Positions 55,639-63,317 of a DNA stretch of 64,000 bases are shown one piece after another (the first letter of the stretch is position 1; every line of letters begins with the position of its first letter). The stretch covers positions 4,896,001 to 4,960,000 of the forward strand of contig NZ_CP147913.1 in NCBI RefSeq assembly GCF_037414475.1. The letters run 5' to 3'. The position numbers were made by a program, and so were the translations under genes. The DNA comes from Myxococcus stipitatus (lineage in GTDB: Bacteria; Myxococcota; Myxococcia; Myxococcales; Myxococcaceae). A model generated the notes under the pieces. That model was not told the DNA's origin and searched no databases. It saw nothing but the letters and a program-made list of their open reading frames with translations.

Positions 55639-56945
55639 ACCCGCGCCCGGGCGAGCGCATCTCCGACGACCACCGAGTACGGTGGCCGGGCGGGCTCCAG
55701 GGCGCGAACCTCCGGCGGAAGCCGCGCCAGCTCCCGCCGCGCGTACACCCGGGCATCGTCCAGGGAGGCCACTGCCCCCGGCACCCGCCGCCCCGCGCGC
55801 ATCACCGGCCGCAGCAGGGGCTGCCCCCGCGCGGCGTCTCCCCTCCGCACGAGCAGGTCCCTTCGCGCGAGGCCGTCCTCCTCCTGGCGGTAGACCTGCT
55901 TGGACCCGGGCAGCAGCACCTTGCCCTCGGACAGCTTCACCCGGGGCCGCCCCGCGTACTCCACCAGCTTGTAGGCCATGTCCAACGAGGGCGCGTCCGC
56001 GGACACCCCCATCGCCGTGCCCACGCCGAAGCCGTCGAGCGGAGCGCCCCGCGCGAGGAGCCGCGCCACCTCGTCTTCATCCAGTCCACCGCTCGCCACC
56101 AACCGCACGCGCTGCAAGCCCGCTTCGTCCAGCAGCTCTCGCGCGGCCAGCGACAGCGCGAGCAGGTCCCCTGAGTCCAGGCGCAGCGCGCGCACGCGGA
56201 AGTCCTCCCCCTGCTCACGCGCCAGGCGGATGGCGTCCTGCACGCCGCGCAGCGTGTCGTAGGTGTCCACCAGCAGCGTCGCGTCGGGATGGACGCGGGT
56301 GAAGGCGCGGAACGCCTCCAGCTCGTTGTCGTGCGACTGCACGTAGCTGTGCGCCATGGTGCCGGCGAGCGGAATCCCATACCGCTTCCCCGCGAGCACG
56401 TTGGACGTGGAGTCCACGCCGGCCAGATACGCCGCGCGCGCGACCTTCAACCCCGAGTCCGCACCGTGGATGCGCCGCAGCCCGAACTCCATCACCGGCC
56501 GGCCCCGCGCCGCCTCCACCACCCGCGAGGCCTTGGAGGCCGCGAGCGTCTGGAAGTGCATCAGGTTGAGCAGGTACGTCTCCACCAGCTGCGCCTCCGG
56601 CAGCGGGGCCCGCACCTCCAGCAAGGGCTCCTGGGCGAAGAAGGGAGTGCCCTCCGGCATCGCGTCCACGTCGCCGCTGAAGTGGAAGCGCTCCAGCCAG
56701 CCGAGCAGCCGGTCTGAGAAGCGCCCCGTCGACGCGAGCCACTCCAGGTCCTCCGCGCCAAAGCGCAGGTGCTCCAGCGTGTCGAGCGCGTCCTCCAGGC
56801 CCGCGGCCACCAGGTAGTTGCGCCGTGAGGGAAGCTGGCGGACGAAGAGGCTGAAGACCGCTTCGTCCCACTGGCCCTCGGCCAGGTACGCCTCCGTCAT
56901 CGTGAGCTGATAGAGGTCCGTGAGCAGCGCGGCCTCGGGCTCCAT
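55605..56945 (-). CDS. pncB: Nicotinate phosphoribosyltransferase
   Basis: 446 residues from the ATG at 56945, which has GGAGGA 6 bases upstream. Diagnostic motifs: LLTDLYQLTMTEAYL at the N-terminus, GTMAHSYVQSH (active-site His), LLVDTYDTLRG, LRLDSGDL, VASGGLDEDEV and GFGVGTAMGV. It makes nicotinate mononucleotide from nicotinate and PRPP, the step after nicotinamidase in the Preiss-Handler NAD-salvage route. It follows the thioredoxin gene by 41 bases, so both are probably one transcript. No copy of the NrtR-like dyad seen at 16316 was found upstream of this pair. Confidence 0.93.
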   Translation of the reverse strand: MEPEAALLTDLYQLTMTEAYLAEGQWDEAVFSLFVRQLPSRRNYLVAAGLEDALDTLEHLRFGAEDLEWLASTGRFSDRLLGWLERFHFSGDVDAMPEGTPFFAQEPLLEVRAPLPEAQLVETYLLNLMHFQTLAASKASRVVEAARGRPVMEFGLRRIHGADSGLKVARAAYLAGVDSTSNVLAGKRYGIPLAGTMAHSYVQSHDNELEAFRAFTRVHPDATLLVDTYDTLRGVQDAIRLAREQGEDFRVRALRLDSGDLLALSLAARELLDEAGLQRVRLVASGGLDEDEVARLLARGAPLDGFGVGTAMGVSADAPSLDMAYKLVEYAGRPRVKLSEGKVLLPGSKQVYRQEEDGLARRDLLVRRGDAARGQPLLRPVMRAGRRVPGAVASLDDARVYARRELARLPPEVRALEPARPPYSVVVGDALARARVHEAEVWAAGP

Positions 56946-56986
56946 GTCTTCCTCCTTCACGCGGGTCGCCGCCCGTGTTGCAGGAC

Positions 56987-57436
56987 TCAGGCCGTGGCGC
57001 CGCTCCCTTGGGCGGACGTGACGCTCGACACCCACCGCTCCATCTCCGCCTTGGGCAGCACCCCGCTTCGCCGCGCGACCTCGCGCCCACCGGCGAACAC
57101 CACGAAGGTGGGGATGCCCTGCACGCGCAGCGCGCTCGCGGTGCGAGGGTTCTGGTCCGTGTTGAGCTTGAGCACGAGCAGCCGTCCCGCTTGCGCCTGA
57201 CCCACCGCGTCCAGGATGGGTGCCGCCGCGCGGCAGGGGGCACACCAGGGCGCCCACAGGTCCAGGAGGATGGGCACGGGAGACGACACCACCGCCCGGT
57301 CCAGCCCCTCGCCATCCACCTCTTGTGGCGCGCCCGACAGGTCGAGCATCCGGTGACACCGGCCACACTCGGGGTTTCCCGAGGGACGGGGCTCTCGCAC
57401 ACGATTGAACGCACCGCAGGCCGCACAGCGGAACAT
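56987..57436 (-). CDS. TrxC-type thioredoxin with N-terminal zinc finger
   Basis: 149 residues from ATG 57436 (GGGAGG upstream). The N-terminal zinc site CAAC (4, 7) and CGRC (24, 27) followed by a thioredoxin domain is the TrxC layout. The redox motif is WCAPC (64-68), with Ala where Gly is usual, and GIPTFVVF supplies the cis-Pro loop. Reduces disulfides in the cytoplasm, with a possible role in oxidative-stress repair. First gene of the pair with nicotinate phosphoribosyltransferase; divergent from the lactate dehydrogenase gene. Confidence 0.9.
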   Translation of the reverse strand: MFRCAACGAFNRVREPRPSGNPECGRCHRMLDLSGAPQEVDGEGLDRAVVSSPVPILLDLWAPWCAPCRAAAPILDAVGQAQAGRLLVLKLNTDQNPRTASALRVQGIPTFVVFAGGREVARRSGVLPKAEMERWVSSVTSAQGSGATA

Positions 57437-57694
57437 GACGCCTCCCTTTCGGAGCCTGTGCCGAAAAGGTAGGCCGTGCTGGCTCCCGGCGCGGCCCTGG
57501 AGGACACCTCTAACGGCGGCCATGCCTGCTCGCCAGCCCAGGGATTTCGTGTCTGGGTTTTGCGTCGTCTGGCGCCCGTGTGCAGCTTTTGCGCGGTCCT
57601 CCGCGGGCTTCGAGGGGAGCAGGCGTGGTGTGTTCGTTGCACTGTCAGTCCGACGGACACGGTGCAAGAGCGGCCCAAGGGAGGGAGAGCAGGC

Positions 57695-58708
57695 ATGCGG
57701 CTGGCTGTCTTCGATACCCATCGGTATGACCGCGGCGCATTGGAGGAGGCCAACGCGGAGTTCGGCCATGCGTTGAGCTTCCTGGAGCCCCGGCTGACGT
57801 TGCAGACCGCACGGCTGGCGGAGGGCTTCCATGCGGTGTGCTCGTTCGTGAACGACCGGGTGGACGCTCCCACGCTGGAGGTGCTGCGGGCGGTGGGCGT
57901 GCGCCTGATTGCCACGCGCTCAGCGGGCTACAACCACATCGACCTGGAGACCGCGCGGCGGCTGGACGTGCGCGTGACGCGGGTGCCGGAGTATTCGCCG
58001 CACGCGGTGGCGGAGCACGCGGTGACGCTGGTGCTGTCCCTCAACCGGCACATCCCTCGCGCCTTCCTGCGGGTGCGCGACTGGAACTTCTCGCTGGATG
58101 GGTTGGTGGGCTTCGACCTCGCGGGCAAGACGGTGGGGGTGGTGGGCACCGGACGCATCGGCCGCGTGGCGGCGCGAATCTTCCGAGGGTTCGGCTGCGA
58201 CGTCGTTTGCTTCGACATCTCGCCGGACGAGGCCTTCGCGCGTGAGGTGGGGGCCCGCTACGTGTCGCTGGAGGCGTTGTACTCCGCGGCGGATGTCATC
58301 TCGCTGCACGTCCCGCTGACGCCGGGGACGCGGCACATGGTGGATGCGAAGGCGCTGGCGCGGATGAAGCGCGGGGTGATGCTCATCAACACGGGGCGCG
58401 GCGCGCTCATCGACAGCCGCGCGCTCATCGACGCGCTCAAGTCGGGCCAGGTCGGCGCCGCGGGCCTGGACGTGTATGAAGAAGAGGAGGGCATCTTCTT
58501 CCAGGACCTCTCCGGCCAGGTGCTCCAGGACGATGTGCTGGCGCGGCTGTTGACCTTCCCCAACGTGCTGGTGACGTCGCACCAGGCGTTCCTCACGCGC
58601 GAGGCGCTGGTGAGCATTGCCCGCACCACGCTGGCCAGCGTCCGGGCCTTCGAGCGCGGAGAGCCGCTGGAGAACGAAGTTCGTGTCGAACAAGTGCGGC
58701 CCGCGTGA
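57695..58708 (+). CDS. ldhA: D-lactate dehydrogenase (2-hydroxyacid dehydrogenase family)
   Basis: 337 residues from ATG 57695 (GGGAGGGAG upstream). LdhA-type features: SAGYNHIDL, GVVGTGRIGRVAARIF (NAD loop), SLHVPLTPGTRHMVD, NTGRGALID (active-site Arg), the long VYEEEEGIFFQD region and VTSHQAFLTREAL (active-site His). It interconverts pyruvate and D-lactate with NAD(H). Followed 32 bases later by a universal-stress gene, so probably one operon with a fermentative or redox-stress role. Confidence 0.9.
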   Translation: MRLAVFDTHRYDRGALEEANAEFGHALSFLEPRLTLQTARLAEGFHAVCSFVNDRVDAPTLEVLRAVGVRLIATRSAGYNHIDLETARRLDVRVTRVPEYSPHAVAEHAVTLVLSLNRHIPRAFLRVRDWNFSLDGLVGFDLAGKTVGVVGTGRIGRVAARIFRGFGCDVVCFDISPDEAFAREVGARYVSLEALYSAADVISLHVPLTPGTRHMVDAKALARMKRGVMLINTGRGALIDSRALIDALKSGQVGAAGLDVYEEEEGIFFQDLSGQVLQDDVLARLLTFPNVLVTSHQAFLTREALVSIARTTLASVRAFERGEPLENEVRVEQVRPA

Positions 58709-58740
58709 AAGCGTGCCGTGGAAAAGACAGGAGACAACCC

Positions 58741-60030
58741 ATGACCATCGTCTGTGCCACCAACTTCTCCGATGCCGCGCGGCGCGCTTGTGATGTCGCC
58801 GCCGCGCTCGCACACAAGGCCAACGTGCCGCTGTGCCTGGTGCATGTCTTGAATCCCGACTCCGCCCGGGCCTTCGGCTCGGCGTTGCTCCAGGCGGCGG
58901 AGGCGGCCCTGGGGGACGAGGCCCGGAGGCTGGCCCAGCGCGGGGTGAAGGTGGAGCAGGAGTTGCGCACGGGCGAGGCGGCCGTGGAGGTGGCGGAGCT
59001 GGCGCGGCGTCACGCGGCCACGCTGGTGGTGACGGCCTCGCCCAGCAAGGAGGCGCCCTTCCTGAGCGTGGGCGGGACGGTGGACCGGTTGGCGCAGTCG
59101 CTGGAGGTGCCGCTGCTGGCGGTGCGCGACGCGCAGACGCTGGAGGCCTGGGCGGAAGGCAAGAGGCCCTTGAGGGTGTTGTTGGGCGTGGACCGTTCGG
59201 CGCCGTTCGCCGCCGCGCGGGACTGGGTGAAGGGGCTGCGTGAGTGGGGGCTCGTGGAGGTGGTGGGCGCCCGCGTCATCTGGCCGGACGAGGAATACAA
59301 GCGCCTGGGCCTGGCGCGCCCCATGGAGCTGGCGGAGGTGACGCCGGAGCTGTTCTCCGTGTTGGACAAGGAGACGGACGCGCTGATGGCGCCGTTGTCG
59401 GTGGGGGACGTGGTGCCCCGCACGGTGCTGGAATCCTCGCTGGGCCGCATCGCGGACCACCTGGTGCAGTTGGCGGAGCGTGAGCGCGCGGACCTGCTGG
59501 TGGTGGGGACCCATCACCGCAAGGCGCTGGGGCGGATGTGGAGCGTGTCGCACCACGCGCTGCGCCTGGCGCGCATGTCCGTGGCGTGTGTGTCCTCGCA
59601 CACGGCGGTGGCGGGCGTGGACGCGCCCCTGCCCACCTTCCGCGAGGTGATGGTGGCGACGGACTTCTCCGAGACGGGCGACCGCGCGGTGGCCCATGCC
59701 TTCGGCCTGGTGCCTCCCGGGGGGCTGGTGCACCTGGTCCACGTCACGGAAGGAGGACAGGTGGTGGAGAGCGACCAGCGGCGGCTGTTGGCGCTGGTGC
59801 CTCGCGAGGCGGAGCTCACCGGCCGTCACGTGAAGGTGGAGATTGTCACCGGCACCAAGGACGTGGTGACGGCGCTGGTGCAGACCGCGGAGCGGCTGGC
59901 GGTGGACGCCCTGGTGCTGGGGACCCACGGGCGCACGGGGCTCAAGCGCGTGGTGCTGGGCTCCGTGACACAGGCGGTGCTTGGTCGGACCGACCGGCCC
60001 GTGCTGCTGGTGCGGCCCGCCTCGCCTTGA
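58741..60030 (+). CDS. Triple-domain universal stress protein
   Basis: 429 residues (AGGAG 9 bases before the ATG). Three Usp domains: about 1-130, 145-300 and 310-429. Only the third has the complete ATP-binding signature GTHGRTG...GS (VLGTHGRTGLKRVVLGSVTQAVL). The first two have degenerate loops (VVTASPSKE and VVGTHHRKALGR). Most Usp proteins have one or two domains. Cytoplasmic; probably protects during stress or stationary phase. Downstream of ldhA and upstream of the superoxide dismutase. Confidence 0.88.
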   Translation: MTIVCATNFSDAARRACDVAAALAHKANVPLCLVHVLNPDSARAFGSALLQAAEAALGDEARRLAQRGVKVEQELRTGEAAVEVAELARRHAATLVVTASPSKEAPFLSVGGTVDRLAQSLEVPLLAVRDAQTLEAWAEGKRPLRVLLGVDRSAPFAAARDWVKGLREWGLVEVVGARVIWPDEEYKRLGLARPMELAEVTPELFSVLDKETDALMAPLSVGDVVPRTVLESSLGRIADHLVQLAERERADLLVVGTHHRKALGRMWSVSHHALRLARMSVACVSSHTAVAGVDAPLPTFREVMVATDFSETGDRAVAHAFGLVPPGGLVHLVHVTEGGQVVESDQRRLLALVPREAELTGRHVKVEIVTGTKDVVTALVQTAERLAVDALVLGTHGRTGLKRVVLGSVTQAVLGRTDRPVLLVRPASP

Positions 60031-60085
60031 CGCACGGGCGTGGGTCCGATTGTTGACCCGAAGATGTCCGGACCTGGTCAGTAGG

Positions 60086-60100
60086 TTGGCGGCACGCCAA
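60086..60100. promoter_or_regulatory. Inverted repeat upstream of superoxide dismutase gene
   Basis: TTGGCG (60086-60091) and CGCCAA (60095-60100) form a perfect dyad with a 3-base spacer, about 80 bases before the sodB start. A second, shorter dyad ATTG...CAAT follows around 60105-60115. Possible operator; no regulator can be named. Confidence 0.35.
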
Positions 60101-60178
60101 TGGATTGGAGTCAATCCCGTGAAGGAGCCGGGACGGTGATAGTCCTCGGCTTCCCTTTACCCTGGAAAGGTCACGACC

Positions 60179-60766
60179 ATGCCCTTCGTTCTGCCCGAAC
60201 TCCCGTACAAGAAGGACGCGCTGGCTCCTCACATGAGCGAGGAGACGTTCTCGTACCACTACGAGAAGCACCACGCCGCGTACGTCAACAACCTGAACAA
60301 GCTGCTGGATGGCAAGCCCGAGGCGAGCAAGTCGCTGGAGGAGATCATCATGAGCAGCGACGGCGGCGTGTTCAACAACGCGGCGCAGGTCTGGAACCAC
60401 ACCTTCTTCTGGAACTGCATGAAGCCCAAGGGCGGCGGCGAGCCGACGGGTGACCTGCTGGCGGCCATCAACCGGGACTTTGGCTCCTTCGCCAAGTTCA
60501 AGGAGGAGTTCTCCAACGCCGCCGCGACGCAGTTCGGCTCCGGCTGGGCGTGGCTGGTCGCGGACAAGGACGGCAAGCTGGCCGTCACCAAGACGAGCAA
60601 CGCGGACCTGCCGATGAAGCACGGCCAGAAGGCGCTCCTCACCATCGACGTGTGGGAGCACGCCTACTACATCGACTACCGCAACCTGCGTCCGAAGTTC
60701 ATCGAGACGTTCCTCAACAATCTGGTCAACTGGGACTTCGTCGCCCAGAACCTGAAGGCTCGCTAG
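60179..60766 (+). CDS. sodB: Iron-type superoxide dismutase
   Basis: 195 residues, ATG 60179 with GGAAAGG upstream. Fe/Mn SOD ligands are all present: His27, His74, Asp157 and His161 (the last two in DVWEHAYY). FNNAAQVWNHTFFW with Gln70 and AAATQFGSGWAWL indicate the iron-preferring type. It converts superoxide to peroxide and oxygen in the cytoplasm. It forms the end of a redox/stress stretch with the Usp and lactate dehydrogenase genes; 148 bases separate it from the Usp gene, so it probably has its own promoter. Confidence 0.95.
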   Translation: MPFVLPELPYKKDALAPHMSEETFSYHYEKHHAAYVNNLNKLLDGKPEASKSLEEIIMSSDGGVFNNAAQVWNHTFFWNCMKPKGGGEPTGDLLAAINRDFGSFAKFKEEFSNAAATQFGSGWAWLVADKDGKLAVTKTSNADLPMKHGQKALLTIDVWEHAYYIDYRNLRPKFIETFLNNLVNWDFVAQNLKAR

Positions 60767-60800
60767 CTCCGAGCCGGGGAGCGGCTTCCCAATTGCCACT

Positions 60801-60818
60801 GTCATTGAGTTGAATGAC
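60801..60818. promoter_or_regulatory. Conserved dyad just before the first Cys-rich cassette gene
   Basis: GTCATT (60801-60806) and AATGAC (60813-60818), 6-base spacer, end 3 bases before the ATG at 60822. The same dyad recurs at 63297-63314, 3 bases before the ATG of the second copy, with nearly identical flanking bases. Retention in both copies suggests a translational or transcriptional control element. Confidence 0.5.
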
Positions 60819-60821
60819 GGG

Positions 60822-61835
60822 ATGGCTCACGCCGCTCCCCCATCGCCGTCCGCTCCTCGGAGCCGGGGCGTCCCGAAGAACCTGCTCATCGTCGCGCTCT
60901 GCCTGCTGGTGGGCGGAGCCGCGGCCTTCGCCCTGCGTGAGCCGGGAGCTTCCGAGGCACTGCCGGTGGAGTCCGGGGTCTCCGATGGTGGCACCGGCGT
61001 TCCCACGGGAGGGAGCGTGGTTCCCATGGGAGGTCCGGAGGTTCCCACTCGGGACGCCAAGAGGGCCGAGGTCGACCCGCGCTCCCCTCAACGGTTGCCC
61101 CCGGGGCCCGACAAGCGCCAGGCCCCCGCGGACGTGTGGTGCGAGGGCTTGTCCGTGGAGCGCTGTGGCGCGTACCCCCAGGACTGCGAGGTCGGCGTCT
61201 ATTGCGACGGCGTGCGGTTCTGCAGGGCTCGGGCGGAGTTCCCCAGTCAGGAGACGTGCGCGGGTGAAGGCATCCTGGGCGCGAGCGTGGCGTGTTGCCC
61301 CGGGCTTGTTCCTCGGTGCGGAGAACCCCGGGGGGAAGGCGGGACGTGTGACTCCCAGAAGGGCGAAGTGTCGGAGCCGGTCTGCGTCCGCTGCGGCGAC
61401 GGCGTGTGTGGCCCGTTCGAGCAGGCCTGCAACTGTCCGGAGGACTGCGCCCCGAGCGAGGCTCGGCCCAAGGTGCGCTATCGAGGCCCGAGGCCCGAGG
61501 GCCCGGAAGACTTCGCCCTCGACGCTTCCTCCACACCCGGGCAGTGCCTGGACATCGGAGCCACGCAGGAGGACATCCGTGGCTGTCTGAGGGCGTGGCG
61601 TGAGAGCCTCTTCGGTCCGCGCACTGCCGCCGAGCTCCAGCAGGCCGAGGACTTCAAGCCCTTCACCCCGTCCGACCTCGACCTGATGGGCTGTCTGGAG
61701 CTCCCGTCCTCATACACAGACCGGCGGAGCGAGACCTCGCAAGAGGGCTGTATCGAGGCGCTGTATCAGCGCACGCAGGATGCGCGGCTCGACAAGGTGC
61801 GGTGGTTCTCCACCGTGTCCAGAGGTGCGCGATGA
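60822..61835 (+). CDS. Membrane-anchored Cys-rich extracellular protein (cassette copy 1)
   Basis: 337 residues from the ATG at 60822; a TTG four codons earlier is less likely. A signal-anchor helix (NLLIVALCLLVGGAAAFAL, about residues 20-38) is followed by a Gly/Val/Pro-rich linker (GGTGVPTGGS). About 20 Cys follow in clusters (VWCEGLSVERCG, DCEVGVYCDGVRFC, CVRCGDGVCGPFEQACNCPEDC). Function unknown; the disulfide-rich exterior suggests a surface or secreted role. Its stop overlaps the start of the ankyrin gene (ATGA). A paralog starts at 63318. Confidence 0.8.
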   Translation: MAHAAPPSPSAPRSRGVPKNLLIVALCLLVGGAAAFALREPGASEALPVESGVSDGGTGVPTGGSVVPMGGPEVPTRDAKRAEVDPRSPQRLPPGPDKRQAPADVWCEGLSVERCGAYPQDCEVGVYCDGVRFCRARAEFPSQETCAGEGILGASVACCPGLVPRCGEPRGEGGTCDSQKGEVSEPVCVRCGDGVCGPFEQACNCPEDCAPSEARPKVRYRGPRPEGPEDFALDASSTPGQCLDIGATQEDIRGCLRAWRESLFGPRTAAELQQAEDFKPFTPSDLDLMGCLELPSSYTDRRSETSQEGCIEALYQRTQDARLDKVRWFSTVSRGAR

Positions 61836-63247
61836 AGTCCGTTCTTGTTCGAGTGCTGGCGGCGTGGGTGCTGGCCTGCCTTGTTTCGAGCGGCTCCGCA
61901 GCCGCGCGGAGCGAGGTTCGCTCCTACGTGGAAACGCCCCTCATGGAAGCGGCGCGCGACGGAGACGTCGCGAAGATGGAGGAGTTGCTCGCGGGCGGAG
62001 CCCCCGTCAACCAGGCGGGGGGCCACCTGAGCAACTTTCACCACATGACGCCGCTGATGGTCGCGGCCGAGAAAGGCCATACGGCCATCGTCCGGATGTT
62101 GCTGAAGGCGAAGGCGGACCCGGACCTGCGAGTGCCCCGGCACTCCATGTCATGGCCGCCCACGGGGTGGTCCGCGCGGTGCTTCGCTCGCTCCGAGCGG
62201 AAGTCCGGCCCGGAGAAGTTGTTGGCGCAGTCGGGCGCGGGTGGCGACGAGGCGTGTCTGGAGGAGGCGGACTTCCTGGCGGCCGTGCGGATGCAGGAGT
62301 CGAAGCGCGCCTTGCTGTTGGGGCGCAATGCGAAGGGCAGGCTTCAGGAGTGTGTCCTCCAGAAGGCACTGGACCTGGCCGTCTACCAGCAGGAGAGCCT
62401 CGAGATGCTTCGGGCCGTGGACGCGACGGGGTTCAATCCCAGGTGGGATGTCAGCATGGAGCTCCCGGTGCCCCCCGGGGTGGATGTGTCGATGAGGCCC
62501 GGCTCTCGCATCACCGTCACCGCGTACACCCCCGTGCTGCGCGCCATGCGTGAACGTGACGAGAAGGCCGTGCTCGCCCTCGTGAAAGCGGGGGCGCCGC
62601 CGCCCAGGCTCGGGATGCTGGTGAGCCGGCGCATGAACTCGGTGGTGTTGCATCTGCTCAAGAAGGGCGCCAACCCCGACGTCCGGGAGCCCGATGGCAA
62701 CACGCCGCTCATCGAGGCGGTGCTGGACCGGAACCTCCTGCTCGCGGAGGCCCTGCTCGCGGCGGGCGCGGATGTGAATCTCCCTGGGGAGAAGGAGGTG
62801 ACGCCTCTGCTCGCGGCGCTGCGAGGAGACGAGCCCGTGGAAGCGGCGCTGGTGGAGCGGTTGCTCGACGCCAGGGCGGACATCAACAAGGCGGACCGCG
62901 CGCGGACGCCCCTGATGGAAGCGGCGAGCCGATGCCTCCCGATGACAGTTGCCCTGTTGTTGCAACGAGGGGCGCGCTGGGAGGGTGCTCCGGGTGGAGG
63001 ACCCGGGCTCTACGAGGAGGCCATGGTCCCTCAGGTGCCTTGCCCGGAGAAAATCACCGTGCAGGTCCTCCGCGCCCTGCGAGACGGGGGCGTCCCGTTT
63101 CATCCCCCGGATGCGAAGGGCCTGGAGTGGCTGCAGGCGCGGGCGCGGGAGTCCCAGATGCTGGGGCCGGAGCTGTACGCGGCGGGATTGCGCCGTCCCG
63201 CGCCCGAGCAACCCAGGGCCACGCCCCCGCCCGGCGGCGCGCGCTAG
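61832..63247 (+). CDS. Exported ankyrin-repeat protein (cassette partner)
   Basis: 471 residues from the ATG at 61832, overlapping the previous stop by 4 bases. Signal peptide (VLAAWVLACLVSSGSAAA). Ankyrin repeats at about 35-100 (TPLMEAARDGDVAKMEELLAGG, TPLMVAAEKGHTAIVRMLLKAKADPD) and about 230-390, including GNTPLIEAVLDRNLLLAEALLAAGADVN and ARTPLMEAASRCLPMTVALLLQRG. The middle (100-230) is not recognisable. Binds a protein partner outside the cytoplasm, perhaps the Cys-rich product (inference from coupling). Confidence 0.82.
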   Translation: MKSVLVRVLAAWVLACLVSSGSAAARSEVRSYVETPLMEAARDGDVAKMEELLAGGAPVNQAGGHLSNFHHMTPLMVAAEKGHTAIVRMLLKAKADPDLRVPRHSMSWPPTGWSARCFARSERKSGPEKLLAQSGAGGDEACLEEADFLAAVRMQESKRALLLGRNAKGRLQECVLQKALDLAVYQQESLEMLRAVDATGFNPRWDVSMELPVPPGVDVSMRPGSRITVTAYTPVLRAMRERDEKAVLALVKAGAPPPRLGMLVSRRMNSVVLHLLKKGANPDVREPDGNTPLIEAVLDRNLLLAEALLAAGADVNLPGEKEVTPLLAALRGDEPVEAALVERLLDARADINKADRARTPLMEAASRCLPMTVALLLQRGARWEGAPGGGPGLYEEAMVPQVPCPEKITVQVLRALRDGGVPFHPPDAKGLEWLQARARESQMLGPELYAAGLRRPAPEQPRATPPPGGAR

Positions 63248-63296
63248 CAGGCCCGTGTCTCCTCGTCGCCCCAGGGGCGGCTTTCCAATGGCCACT

Positions 63297-63314
63297 GTCA
63301 TTGGGTTGAATGAC
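63297..63314. promoter_or_regulatory. Conserved dyad before the second Cys-rich cassette gene
   Basis: GTCATT (63297-63302) and AATGAC (63309-63314), spacer GGGTTG, 3 bases before ATG 63318; identical in position and arms to the dyad at 60801-60818. Confidence 0.5.
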
Positions 63315-63317
63315 GGG

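Noticed and set aside
57637-57667. TTGCAC...GTGCAA dyad before ldhA as a Rex or NrtR site
   Set aside because: It matches neither the Rex consensus (TTGTGAA-N-TTCACAA) nor the GTGT-N7-ACAC core, and the arms fall out of register after six bases.
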